Shown in pieces: positions 9,264 through 16,556 of a stretch of 64,000 nt of DNA. This DNA is from Cognatazoarcus halotolerans. GTDB taxonomy: Bacteria > Pseudomonadota > Gammaproteobacteria > Burkholderiales > Rhodocyclaceae. The notes beneath the pieces were generated by a model. It did no database searches. It was not told the origin of the DNA and saw nothing but the letters and a program-made list of their open reading frames with translations. The stretch is taken from positions 124,001 to 188,000 of the forward strand of contig NZ_WUAF01000008.1 of NCBI RefSeq assembly GCF_009800965.1. The letters run 5' to 3'. The position numbers and the translations under genes were made by a program. How positions within the stretch are numbered: position 1 is the first letter of the stretch; each line of letters opens with the position of its first letter.

Positions 9264-9279
9264 AGCAACCTCCTTGCCA
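9264..9279 (-). promoter_or_regulatory. Sigma54 (RpoN) promoter for the outer-membrane protein / PQQ dehydrogenase unit
   Basis: On the minus strand the sequence reads TGGCAA-GGAGG-TTGCT, one base off the consensus TGGCAC-N5-TTGCW, with the required GG (-24) and GC (-12) at correct spacing. It lies about 105 bp upstream of the start at 9159. It faces away from the palindrome array at 9336-9542, the right geometry for an enhancer-dependent promoter. Confidence 0.75.
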
Positions 9280-9335
9280 ACATAAAAAACAATTTAAAAA
9301 CAGTTTGTTGCGTGTTTTTTGTCGCTTTTCGGGGG

Positions 9336-9381
9336 GCGACAGATGTCGCGTCGGCGCTGCGACGATGGCGACAGGTGTCGC
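9336..9381. repeat. Two copies of the GCGACA-N2-TGTCGC palindrome (candidate enhancer sites)
   Basis: GCGACAGATGTCGC occurs at 9336-9349 and GCGACAGGTGTCGC at 9368-9381, centre to centre 32 bp or about three helical turns. A third copy lies at 9509-9522. They lie between two outward-facing sigma54 promoters, so they are best read as upstream activating sequences for the AcoR-like activator encoded at 18771. Confidence 0.75.
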
Positions 9382-9467
9382 AGCTGAGCGGCACTTGACG
9401 CCGCCTGCTGCGCGCGATGTGACGCCGGCTGTCTGTGACCCGGACCCGGCCGCAGCGGGCCGGAAAG

Positions 9468-9542
9468 TGTCGCGTGTCGCAGGGGATGCGACATCCGTCT
9501 GTCTCGCTGCGACAGATGTCGCATCCCCTGCGACACGCGACA
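9468..9542. repeat. 28-bp perfect inverted repeat containing more enhancer half-sites
   Basis: Bases 9468-9495 are the exact reverse complement of 9515-9542, with a 19-bp spacer. Each arm holds several TGTCGC/GCGACA half-sites, and a complete GCGACAGATGTCGC palindrome (9509-9522) spans the inner edge of the right arm. The arms could form a cruciform or a long hairpin. Repetition of the half-site suggests the element arose by duplication and inversion of activator sites. Confidence 0.85.
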
Positions 9543-9595
9543 AGGCGCTGCCCGATCCCCCCGGACACCCCGTCGTTTCAGAAAAAGTTATTTTA

Positions 9596-9608
9596 AATCA
9601 GGTTTTTG
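9596..9608 (+). promoter_or_regulatory. Candidate IHF site between enhancer array and acoA-side promoter
   Basis: AATCAG-GTTT-TTG matches the IHF consensus WATCAANNNNTTR with one mismatch and lies in an AT-rich patch. It falls between the palindromes (ending 9542) and the sigma54 promoter (9638), where IHF normally bends DNA to bring the activator to RNA polymerase. Confidence 0.5.
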
Positions 9609-9637
9609 CCGTCGTTTTTTGAAGGCGCGCCGGCAGC

Positions 9638-9653
9638 TGGCACCAAGCTTGCA
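9638..9653 (+). promoter_or_regulatory. Sigma54 (RpoN) promoter for the aco-like operon
   Basis: TGGCAC-CAAGC-TTGCA is a full match to the sigma54 consensus. Transcription would start near 9664, giving a leader of about 75 nt before the ATG at 9741. Confidence 0.88.
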
Positions 9654-9740
9654 GAAGGCTCAGCGACCGGACCTCGACAGGCCGGCGGCGGGACGCAGCG
9701 TTCCGTCCGGGACAAACATCGAAAAAGGAGACCGCGCGCC

Positions 9741-10751
9741 ATGGACCCCACATCCGAACAGTTGCTGTGGATGTACGAAAAGATGATCGAAATCCGTGAA
9801 TACGAGGAGACCATGGCCAAGGTCTACCTCGAGGGCAAGCTGCCGCCCAAGATCCAGAAGGGACTGGCCTTCGATATCGGTGCGGGCCCGGTGCCGGGCG
9901 AGATGCACCTGGCGGCCGGCCAGGAGCCGGTGGCGGTGGGCGTGTGCGCCCACCTGCGCCGCGAGGACACCGTGGTCGGCGCGCACCGGCCGCACCACTT
10001 CGCGATTGCCAAGGATGTCGACCTGTTCGCCATGACCTCCGAGATGTTCGGCAAGGCCAACGGACTGGGCAAGGGTAAGGGCGGGCACATGCACCTGTTC
10101 GACCCGGCAGTGAAATTCTCGTGCAGCGGCATCGTCGGCGCCGGTGCGCCGCAGGCCTGCGGTGCCGCGCTGGCCGCCAAGAAGCTCGGCAAGGACTGGG
10201 TGGCGGTGTCCTTCTTCGGAGAGGGCGCGGCCAACCAGGGATCTTTCCACGAGGCACTCAACCTCGCCTCGCTGTGGAAGCTGCCGGCGATCTTCGTCTG
10301 TGAGGACAACAAGTACGGGATCTCGGTCGAGAAGTCGGCTTCCACGGCAATCGCCTCGAACGCCGATCGCGCGGCCGGTTACGGCATGCCCGGCGTGCTG
10401 GTGGACAGGAACGACGCGGTGGCGGTGTTCGAGGCCGCCGGCGAGGCGGTGGCACGGGCGCGGCGCGGCGAAGGCCCGACCCTGATCGAGGTCAAGACCG
10501 ACCGCTACCTCGGCCACTTCCAGGGCGACCCGGAAACCTACCGTCCCAAGAACGAAGCCCAGCATCTGCGCGAGCACGACCCGATCGTGGTGCTCGGCGC
10601 ACAGCTGCGCGCGCGCGGTGAGCTCGACGACGGCAGGGATGCGGCGCTGCGCGCCGCGATCAGCGAGCGCGTCCAGGCCGCCTACGAGCACGGCCGCAAC
10701 AGCCCCTACCCGGCACCGGAAGACGCCTTGCTGCATGTGTTCGCAGCCTGA
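9741..10751 (+). CDS. acoA: Acetoin dehydrogenase-like E1 component, alpha subunit (TPP-dependent)
   Basis: 336 residues; start at 9741 preceded by AAAAAGGAGACC. It contains GEMHLAAGQEPVAVGV, GAHRPHHFAIAKDVD, GGHMHLFD and the TPP-Mg motif GEGAANQGSFHEALNLASLWKLPAIFVCEDN, which is close to AcoA. With the next gene it forms an alpha2beta2 E1 that decarboxylates or cleaves a 2-oxo acid or acetoin-like hydroxyketone and passes the acyl group to a lipoyl arm. It is the first gene downstream of the sigma54 promoter. Acetoin is favoured over pyruvate by sequence style and by the AcoR-like regulator, but related substrates cannot be excluded. Confidence 0.85.
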   Translation: MDPTSEQLLWMYEKMIEIREYEETMAKVYLEGKLPPKIQKGLAFDIGAGPVPGEMHLAAGQEPVAVGVCAHLRREDTVVGAHRPHHFAIAKDVDLFAMTSEMFGKANGLGKGKGGHMHLFDPAVKFSCSGIVGAGAPQACGAALAAKKLGKDWVAVSFFGEGAANQGSFHEALNLASLWKLPAIFVCEDNKYGISVEKSASTAIASNADRAAGYGMPGVLVDRNDAVAVFEAAGEAVARARRGEGPTLIEVKTDRYLGHFQGDPETYRPKNEAQHLREHDPIVVLGAQLRARGELDDGRDAALRAAISERVQAAYEHGRNSPYPAPEDALLHVFAA

Positions 10752-10784
10752 GCCCCCGACCCCAGACATTCAGGAGACACCCAA

Positions 10785-11819
10785 ATGAGCACTGCAAGCA
10801 AAGTGCGCAAGCTGAGCATGGCCGAAGCCATCTCGGAAGGCATCGGCCAGGAGATGGCGCGCGACGAGCGCGTCTTCGTAATGGGCGAGGACATCGGCAA
10901 GTACGGCGGCATCTTCAGCGCCACCACCGGCCTGCTCGACAAGTTCGGTCCCGATCGCATCATGGATACGCCGATCTCCGAGACCGGCTTCATGGGCGCC
11001 GCGATCGGTGCCGCCGCCGAGGGCCTGCGGCCGATTTCCGAGCTGATGTTCGTCGACTTCTTCGGCGTGTGCTTCGACCAGATCTACAACCACCTGGCCA
11101 AGAACACCTACATGTCGGGCGGTGCCTGCAAGTTTCCGGTGGTCATCACCACCGGCATCGGCGGCGGCTACAACGATGCCGCCCAGCACTCGCAGTGCCT
11201 GTACGGACTGTTTGCCCACGTGCCGGGCCTCAAGGTGGTGGTGCCGTCCAACGCCTACGACGCCAAGGGCCTGATGATCCAGGCCATCCGCGACGACAAC
11301 CCGGTGGTCTTCATGTACCACAAGGGCATCATGGGTCTGTCCTGGATGTCCTACTTCGAGGGCAGCACCAACGAAGTCCCCACCGAGTCCTACACCATTC
11401 CCTTCGGCCAGGCGAAGGTCGTCCGCGAGGGAAGCGACGTCACCATCGTGACCCTCTCGCAGATGGTGCAGAAGTCGCTGCTGGCGGCGGACAAGCTGGC
11501 CGCCGAAGGCATCGAGGCCGAGGTCGTCGATCTGCGCACCCTGGTGCCGCTCGACAAGGAAACGGTGCTGCGTTCGGTGGCCAAGACCGGCCGCCTGCTG
11601 GTCGCCGACGAGGATTACCTGTCCTTCGGTGTCTCCGGCGAAATCTCCGCAATCATCGCCGAGCAGCTCAACCACCTGAAGCTCAAGGCGCCGGTCCGCC
11701 GTCTGGCGGTGCCCGACGTGCCGATCCCCTTCAGCCGCCCGCTCGAGCAGTTCGCCATTCCACAGGTGGACGGGATTGCCGCTGCGGTGCGCGACCTCAT
11801 GAAACTGACCATTGACTGA
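10785..11819 (+). CDS. acoB: Acetoin dehydrogenase-like E1 component, beta subunit
   Basis: 344 residues; CAGGAGACACCC before the ATG. It contains MGEDIGKYGGIF, DTPISETGFMGAAIGAAAEGLRPISELMFVDFFGVCFDQIYN and PSNAYDAKGLM, all typical of transketolase-fold E1-beta chains of the AcoB/PdhB group. It pairs with the alpha subunit encoded 33 nt upstream. Confidence 0.87.
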   Translation: MSTASKVRKLSMAEAISEGIGQEMARDERVFVMGEDIGKYGGIFSATTGLLDKFGPDRIMDTPISETGFMGAAIGAAAEGLRPISELMFVDFFGVCFDQIYNHLAKNTYMSGGACKFPVVITTGIGGGYNDAAQHSQCLYGLFAHVPGLKVVVPSNAYDAKGLMIQAIRDDNPVVFMYHKGIMGLSWMSYFEGSTNEVPTESYTIPFGQAKVVREGSDVTIVTLSQMVQKSLLAADKLAAEGIEAEVVDLRTLVPLDKETVLRSVAKTGRLLVADEDYLSFGVSGEISAIIAEQLNHLKLKAPVRRLAVPDVPIPFSRPLEQFAIPQVDGIAAAVRDLMKLTID

Positions 11820-11834
11820 AAGAGAGAGAAAACC

Positions 11835-12080
11835 ATGACCGATATCGTTCTGGATGACGCCGTTTGGGCGGATGTTGAGGAAGGCACCGAGGCCTTGCTG
11901 CAGGAGTGGCAGGTGGCTGCCGGCGACAGCGTGGAAGCCGGCCAGGTGCTGTGCGTGGCCGAGCTGGTGAAGACCACCCACGAAGTCACCGCGCCCACCG
12001 CGGGCAGGATCGTGAGCCTTGAAGTTGCCGCCGAAGACACTTTCGGCCGCGGCGCAGTGCTTGCGGTGCTCGAGGCCTGA
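11835..12080 (+). CDS. Free-standing lipoyl carrier protein (single biotinyl/lipoyl domain)
   Basis: 81 residues, only one lipoyl domain: acidic N-terminal strand, AAGDSVEAGQVLCVAELVKTTHEV hairpin and APTAGRIVSLEV second half. Lys46 in ELVKTTHE sits at the tip where lipoate is attached in E2 proteins (usual motif DKA/VKA). There is no linker, peripheral-subunit-binding domain or catalytic domain. It lies between E1-beta and a lipoyl-less E2 gene, so it probably is the swinging arm of the complex made as a separate protein. An attached biotin is less likely because the biotin motif MKM is absent. Confidence 0.85.
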   Translation: MTDIVLDDAVWADVEEGTEALLQEWQVAAGDSVEAGQVLCVAELVKTTHEVTAPTAGRIVSLEVAAEDTFGRGAVLAVLEA

Positions 12081-12083
12081 GTC

Positions 12084-12788
12084 GTGAGCGCCCCGGCAAT
12101 CACGACTCAGGGCGCCGCCCCGGATGCCGGGCGGCTGATCCCGCTCACCGGCATGCGTGGCGCCATCGCGCGCAACATGAGCCAGGGCTGGCAGATCCCG
12201 CGGGTCGCACATTCGGTTGAAGTGGATGTGAGCCGCTGTGAGGCGCTTCGCGCCTCGCTGGGCGGGGCTGGTCGCAAGCCCAGCCTGACGGTGCTGCTGC
12301 TCAGGGCGGTCGCGCTCACCCTGCGCGAGCATCCCGGCCTCAATGCACTGATGCGCGAGAAGGCGGTCGAGCTGATGCCCGAGGTAAACCTGGGCGTCGC
12401 GGTGAGTCTCGACGACGGGCTGATGGTGCCGGTGATCCGCAATGCCGACACCCTGCCGCTGGAGGCGTTGGGGGCCGAGCTGCGCCGCCTTGCCGAAGGT
12501 TCCCGCGCCGGCACGCTTAGTGCCGGCAATTACCAGCGCGGCACCTTCACGGTGAGCAACCTCGGCATGACCGCGATCGATCGCTTCTCGCCGATCATCA
12601 ACCCGCCGCAGGTGGCGATCCTCGGGGTCACCCGGGTGATCGAGCGGCCAGTGGTGCGCGATGGGGCGATCGTCGCCGCGCCGATGATGGGCCTGCATCT
12701 GATCTTCGACCACCGCGCGGTCGACGGCTACCCAGCTGCCCTGTTCCTGGGCGAGCTCGCACGTCGCATCGAGACGGCGGATCTGTGA
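12084..12788 (+). CDS. Truncated-architecture E2: 2-oxoacid dehydrogenase acyltransferase catalytic domain only
   Basis: 234 residues from a GTG at 12084 with GAGG 8 nt upstream. It starts right at the catalytic domain (RLIPLTGMRGAIARNMSQG) and ends with FDHRAVDGYPAALFL, holding catalytic His210 and Asp214. No lipoyl domain and no recognisable E1/E3-binding domain are present, although family members are normally 370-550 residues with both. The missing lipoyl domain is the preceding gene, 3 nt away. It would transfer the acyl group from the separate lipoyl carrier to CoA. Confidence 0.85.
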   Translation: MSAPAITTQGAAPDAGRLIPLTGMRGAIARNMSQGWQIPRVAHSVEVDVSRCEALRASLGGAGRKPSLTVLLLRAVALTLREHPGLNALMREKAVELMPEVNLGVAVSLDDGLMVPVIRNADTLPLEALGAELRRLAEGSRAGTLSAGNYQRGTFTVSNLGMTAIDRFSPIINPPQVAILGVTRVIERPVVRDGAIVAAPMMGLHLIFDHRAVDGYPAALFLGELARRIETADL

Positions 12789-13516
12789 TGACGAGCGCCG
12801 ATCCCCAGCTCGCCGTGGCCGGTTGCGCCGATGAGCAGCGCTGGCACGAAGCGCTGCTCGAGGCGCCGGTGTGCGAACCGCAGTTGCGCTTGTGGACCTA
12901 TCGCACACCCGGGGTGGTGTTCGGTTGCTCCCAGGCGGCGCTGCTGGCCGAGGCGCGCGGTCGCGGCGCCCGCACCGAGATGGTGTTGCGGCGCTCCGGC
13001 GGCGGCGCGGTCCTGACCGGGCCGTGGATGCTCAGTACCTCGATCCTGCTCCCGCCGGAGCACCGCCTGCTCGCCGGCGGCACGGTGTCCAGCTATCGCT
13101 GGCTGGGGGCACTGATCGCCGGACTGCTGCGCGACATGGGCGTGGCGGCCCATGCCTTGTCGCCCGACGACGTGCGTCGTAACCCGGGCAATCCGGCGCT
13201 CGGCTGGGCCTGCTTCGGCGGGCTCTCGCCCTGGGAGGTGGTGGCGGACGGGAGAAAGATCGTCGGTCTCGCCCAGCTGCGTCGTCGCACCGGTGTGTTG
13301 CTGACCTCGGGCACCTTGCTGGCGCGACCCGACTGGGCAGCCCTGTGCGCGGCGCTCGGGCGCCCGGCGGACGATGCCCGCGCACTGGCCGGGGTGACCA
13401 CCTCGTGCGAAGAGCAGCTCGGCGCCGCGCCACTGGTCGAGAGCTTCGCTTCCGAACTGCACCAAATGCTCACCGACGTGCTCGGCGAGCTCCGCACACA
13501 TCCCGTGGCTGCCTGA
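12788..13516 (+). CDS. Lipoate-protein ligase-like protein (LplA/LipB fold)
   Basis: 242 residues from the ATG at 12788, which overlaps the E2 stop (TGATG). RRSGGGAVLTGP (about residues 68-79) matches the RRxxGGG loop of lipoate ligases, and GRKIVGLAQ places the catalytic Lys at about 157. The C-terminal accessory domain of full LplA is absent. Its translational coupling to the split E2 suggests a dedicated ligase or transferase that lipoylates or octanoylates the 81-residue carrier. Genuine activity and donor are not shown by sequence. Confidence 0.8.
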   Translation: MTSADPQLAVAGCADEQRWHEALLEAPVCEPQLRLWTYRTPGVVFGCSQAALLAEARGRGARTEMVLRRSGGGAVLTGPWMLSTSILLPPEHRLLAGGTVSSYRWLGALIAGLLRDMGVAAHALSPDDVRRNPGNPALGWACFGGLSPWEVVADGRKIVGLAQLRRRTGVLLTSGTLLARPDWAALCAALGRPADDARALAGVTTSCEEQLGAAPLVESFASELHQMLTDVLGELRTHPVAA

Positions 13517-13568
13517 GCGCCACGGACCCTACAGCCGAGCATCAGTGGCAATACAACAAGGAGACATC

Positions 13569-14159
13569 ATGAAAGACGATCAGCACGGATCCCTGGCGAC
13601 AGCCGACATGCGGGTGCTGGAAAAGCGCATCACCGTCAGCCGCCGGGCCTTTCTCAAGGGTTCCGGCATGGCGGCTGGGGTCGGGGCATTGTCGGCGGGC
13701 AGCCTGATGCTGCCGGCGCGCGATGCACTGGCCGCCGAATTCACCACCCTTGGTGCAGCAACCGGCAAGACCCTGCTGGTGATGGCCCGCGACATCTTCC
13801 CGCACGACAAGATTTCCGATCGCTACTACATGCTGGCGATCGAGCCCTACGACGCCAAGGCGGCCAAGGATCCTGCCCTTGCCAAGCTCATCGGCGACGG
13901 TGTGGCGCAGCTCGATGCGCTGGCCAGGACCCGCTTCGGGAAGCCCTACGCCGAGGTCGACACGGAAGTCCAGCGGGTAAGCCTGCTCTACGAAATCGAG
14001 CACGGCGCCTTCTTCCAGAAGATCAAGGGCGACATGGTCACCGGCTTCTACAACAACAAGGCGGTGTGGCCCTTCTTTGGTGAAGAAGGCTCGTCCTGGG
14101 AAAAGGGCGGCTACATCAACCGCGGCTTCGACGACATCGACTGGCTGCCCAAGGCCTGA
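13569..14159 (+). CDS. Tat-exported small subunit, gluconate 2-dehydrogenase subunit 3-like
   Basis: 196 residues; AAGGAGACATC precedes the ATG at 13569. SRRAFLKG with Arg25-Arg26 followed by a hydrophobic stretch and ALAA is a twin-arginine signal. The mature part (ARDIFPHDKI, KGDMVTGFYNNKAVWPFFGEEG) matches the small gamma subunit of three-subunit gluconate/sorbitol/fructose dehydrogenases. In those systems it carries the signal-less GMC flavoprotein through the Tat pore, and such a flavoprotein is encoded next. Confidence 0.85.
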   Translation: MKDDQHGSLATADMRVLEKRITVSRRAFLKGSGMAAGVGALSAGSLMLPARDALAAEFTTLGAATGKTLLVMARDIFPHDKISDRYYMLAIEPYDAKAAKDPALAKLIGDGVAQLDALARTRFGKPYAEVDTEVQRVSLLYEIEHGAFFQKIKGDMVTGFYNNKAVWPFFGEEGSSWEKGGYINRGFDDIDWLPKA

Positions 14160-14196
14160 CCCGGCCACCCCACAAGAGCGGATGGAGACAAGAATC

Positions 14197-15771
14197 ATGA
14201 GCAAGACATTTTCCAAGGACGACAACAGCGTCGTCGTGATCGTCGGGTCGGGCGCCGGTGGTGGCACCCTCGCCGACGAGCTGACCCGCCAGGGTGTGGA
14301 CGTGGTGATCCTGGAGGCCGGCAAGCACCATACCCAGGACGATTTCGAGAACGACGAGTGGGCGATGTTCGCCAAGATCTCGTGGCTCGACAAGCGCATC
14401 TCGGCTGGTGGCTGGCATCACACCGAAACCTATCCCAACCTGCCGGCGTGGATCGTCAAGGGCGTTGGTGGCTCCACCATGCACTGGTCCGGCCTGGCGC
14501 TGCGCTTCATGGAGCACGAATTCAAGACCCGCACCACCTACGGCGATGTGCCGGGTGCGAACGTGCTCGACTGGCCGATCAGCTACGAGGAGCTCGCCCC
14601 TTACTACGAGGTTGCCGAGCGCAAGATGGGCGTCGCCGGCACCAAGGCCAGCGGTCTTCCCCCGATGCCGCCCAACAACCACTACAAGGTGATCGAGGCC
14701 GGGGCGCGCAAGATCGGCTACAAGGAGATCGTGCGTCCGGTGGCCTCCAACACCCGGCCCAACGACGGTCGTCCGGCCTGCCAGCAGATCGGTTACTGCA
14801 TGCAGGGCTGCAAGATCGGCGCCAAGTGGTCGACGCTCTACTCGGAGATTCCGCGGGCGATGAAGACCGGCCATGCGGAGCTGCGCCCGCAGAGCATGGT
14901 GCTGCGCATCGAGCACGACAGCAGCGGCAAGGCCACCGGTGTGCTGTATGCGGACAAGGACGGCAACCACCATCTGCAGAAGGCACGCGTGGTGTGCGTG
15001 GCCGGCAATTCGATCGAATCTCCGCGGCTGCTGCTCAACTCCGCGTCGAGCCAGTTCCCCAACGGTCTGGCGAACTCGTCGGGGCAGGTCGGTCGCAACT
15101 ACATGAACCACACCACCGCGGCGGCGCTGACCATCAACCCCGGCCCAGTCTACATGTACCGCGGTTTCGACATCGCCGCGGTGGTCTCCGACGAGGTGGC
15201 CAACAACACCCGCCGGGGTTTCGTCGGCGGCTATCACCTCGAAGGCCTGGCCCTGCATCTACCCTTTACCGCGGCCTTCATGAAGCCCGGCGGCTGGGGT
15301 CGCGAGGTGAGTTCGGCGCTGGAAATGTATGACCACATGAGCTGCGTGTGGGTGTGTGGCGAGGATCTGGCGCAGGAGGAAAACAGCATCACCCTGCACC
15401 CGACCGAAAAGGACCAGCACGGTCTGCCGATCCCCATCGTTACCAAGACGGACCACACCAACGACGCCGCGATGCGTCGCCACGGCCTGGCGCAGTGGCG
15501 CAAGTTGTCCGAGGCCGTGGGGGCGACCAGGGTGATCGACATGCCGCCTTATCCGGCCAGCCACAACATGGGCACCAACCGCATGAGCGCCAAGGCGCGC
15601 GACGGCGTGGTGAACAAGTGGGGCCAGACGCATGACATCAAGAACCTGTTTGTCTCGGATGGCAGCCAGTTCACCTCGAGCGGGGCGGCGAACCCGACCC
15701 TCACCATCGTGGCGCTGGCAATCCGCCAGGCCGAATACATCGCCGGTGCGATGAAGCGCCGCGAACTCTGA
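14197..15771 (+). CDS. GMC-family FAD oxidoreductase (membrane dehydrogenase large subunit-like)
   Basis: 524 residues from the ATG at 14197. VVVIVGSGAGGGTLADELTRQGVDVVILEAG is the FAD dinucleotide fold; KGVGGSTMHWSGLALRF and the C-terminal SHNMGTNRM (catalytic His) and SGAANPTLTIVALAIRQAEYI complete the GMC_oxred_C layout of the gluconate-dehydrogenase large-subunit group. It has no signal of its own and is probably co-exported with the Tat subunit just upstream. It would oxidise an alcohol or polyol in the periplasm. The usual triheme cytochrome subunit is not adjacent; the diheme cytochrome at 5769 might substitute. Confidence 0.88.
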   Translation: MSKTFSKDDNSVVVIVGSGAGGGTLADELTRQGVDVVILEAGKHHTQDDFENDEWAMFAKISWLDKRISAGGWHHTETYPNLPAWIVKGVGGSTMHWSGLALRFMEHEFKTRTTYGDVPGANVLDWPISYEELAPYYEVAERKMGVAGTKASGLPPMPPNNHYKVIEAGARKIGYKEIVRPVASNTRPNDGRPACQQIGYCMQGCKIGAKWSTLYSEIPRAMKTGHAELRPQSMVLRIEHDSSGKATGVLYADKDGNHHLQKARVVCVAGNSIESPRLLLNSASSQFPNGLANSSGQVGRNYMNHTTAAALTINPGPVYMYRGFDIAAVVSDEVANNTRRGFVGGYHLEGLALHLPFTAAFMKPGGWGREVSSALEMYDHMSCVWVCGEDLAQEENSITLHPTEKDQHGLPIPIVTKTDHTNDAAMRRHGLAQWRKLSEAVGATRVIDMPPYPASHNMGTNRMSAKARDGVVNKWGQTHDIKNLFVSDGSQFTSSGAANPTLTIVALAIRQAEYIAGAMKRREL

Positions 15772-15941
15772 GGCCCGCTGGCGGCCGGGCGGGCGTCCTG
15801 AGACGCAGCCCGGCCAATCGAACGTGCTCCTCCTCGCGCGTGGCTTTGGGGGCCCGCTTGCGGTGCCCCGCCCTTTTTGCGAGGCGAAGCCAGTTGCACA
15901 CGAGGCGTTGTCCCGTGGAACTCACCAAAGGAAAACCAGCA

Positions 15942-16556
15942 ATGAAACAGAAAACCCAATCCGGCCTGGCCCGCCTGCTCGGCGGCTGCGCTCTTGCGGC
16001 GGCAATGACCGCCTCCATTCCCGCTGCACAGGCGGCCGGCGTGCCCGGCATGCGCGGTGTCGAGCATTTCGGCTTCACCGTGCCCAACGCGCAACAGGCG
16101 GTGGATTTCTTCGTCGGGGTGATGGGCTGCAAGGCGTTCTTCACGATCGGCCCGTTCGGTCCCTTCAAGGACGACTGGATGAAGCAGAACCTCAACGTCA
16201 ATCCACGCGCCGAGATTCCCGTCGCGCATCTGGTCCGCTGCAACAACGGGACCAACTTCGAGATCTTCGAGTACACGTCGCCAGATCAGCGCAAAGAGGA
16301 GCCGAAGAACAGCGATATCGGCGGACATCACATCGCCTTCTATGTCGACGACCTCAAGGTCGCCATGGCCGACATGCGCGCCAAGGGCGTCAAGTTCCTC
16401 GGTGAGCCGCACCTGTTCACCGATGGACCGCTCAAGGGCCTGACCTGGATCTACTTCATGGCGCCCTGGGGCATGCAACTGGAACTCGTCACCGCACCGA
16501 ACGGGCGAGCCTACGAGCAGACCATGAGCGAGCGGCTGTGGGACCCGCGCAAGTAA
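15942..16556 (+). CDS. Secreted VOC (glyoxalase/dioxygenase-fold) protein
   Basis: 204 residues from the ATG at 15942, after AAAGGAAAACC. Residues 1 to about 36 form a Sec signal ending AAQAA, so the VOC domain should be periplasmic, which is unusual for this mostly cytoplasmic superfamily. The VOC metal ligands are visible: His in GVEHFGFTV, Glu in FEIFEY, His in GGHHIAFYV and Glu in MQLELVT. It could be an isomerase, lyase or dioxygenase acting on the product of the periplasmic dehydrogenases. Specific reaction unknown. Confidence 0.8.
   Translation: MKQKTQSGLARLLGGCALAAAMTASIPAAQAAGVPGMRGVEHFGFTVPNAQQAVDFFVGVMGCKAFFTIGPFGPFKDDWMKQNLNVNPRAEIPVAHLVRCNNGTNFEIFEYTSPDQRKEEPKNSDIGGHHIAFYVDDLKVAMADMRAKGVKFLGEPHLFTDGPLKGLTWIYFMAPWGMQLELVTAPNGRAYEQTMSERLWDPRK

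Noticed and set aside
9224..9568. Small open frames inside the enhancer region
   Set aside because: The apparent peptides simply translate the palindromic repeats; there is no ribosome site.
11835..12080. Biotin carrier protein
   Set aside because: The attachment site reads ELVKTTH rather than AMKM, and the neighbours are E1, E2 and a lipoate-ligase-like gene.
15886..15905. Sigma54-like AGG...TTGCA upstream of the VOC gene
   Set aside because: The GG to GC distance is 11 rather than 10 bases and sigma54 does not tolerate this spacing; the VOC gene is probably read from the operon promoter.
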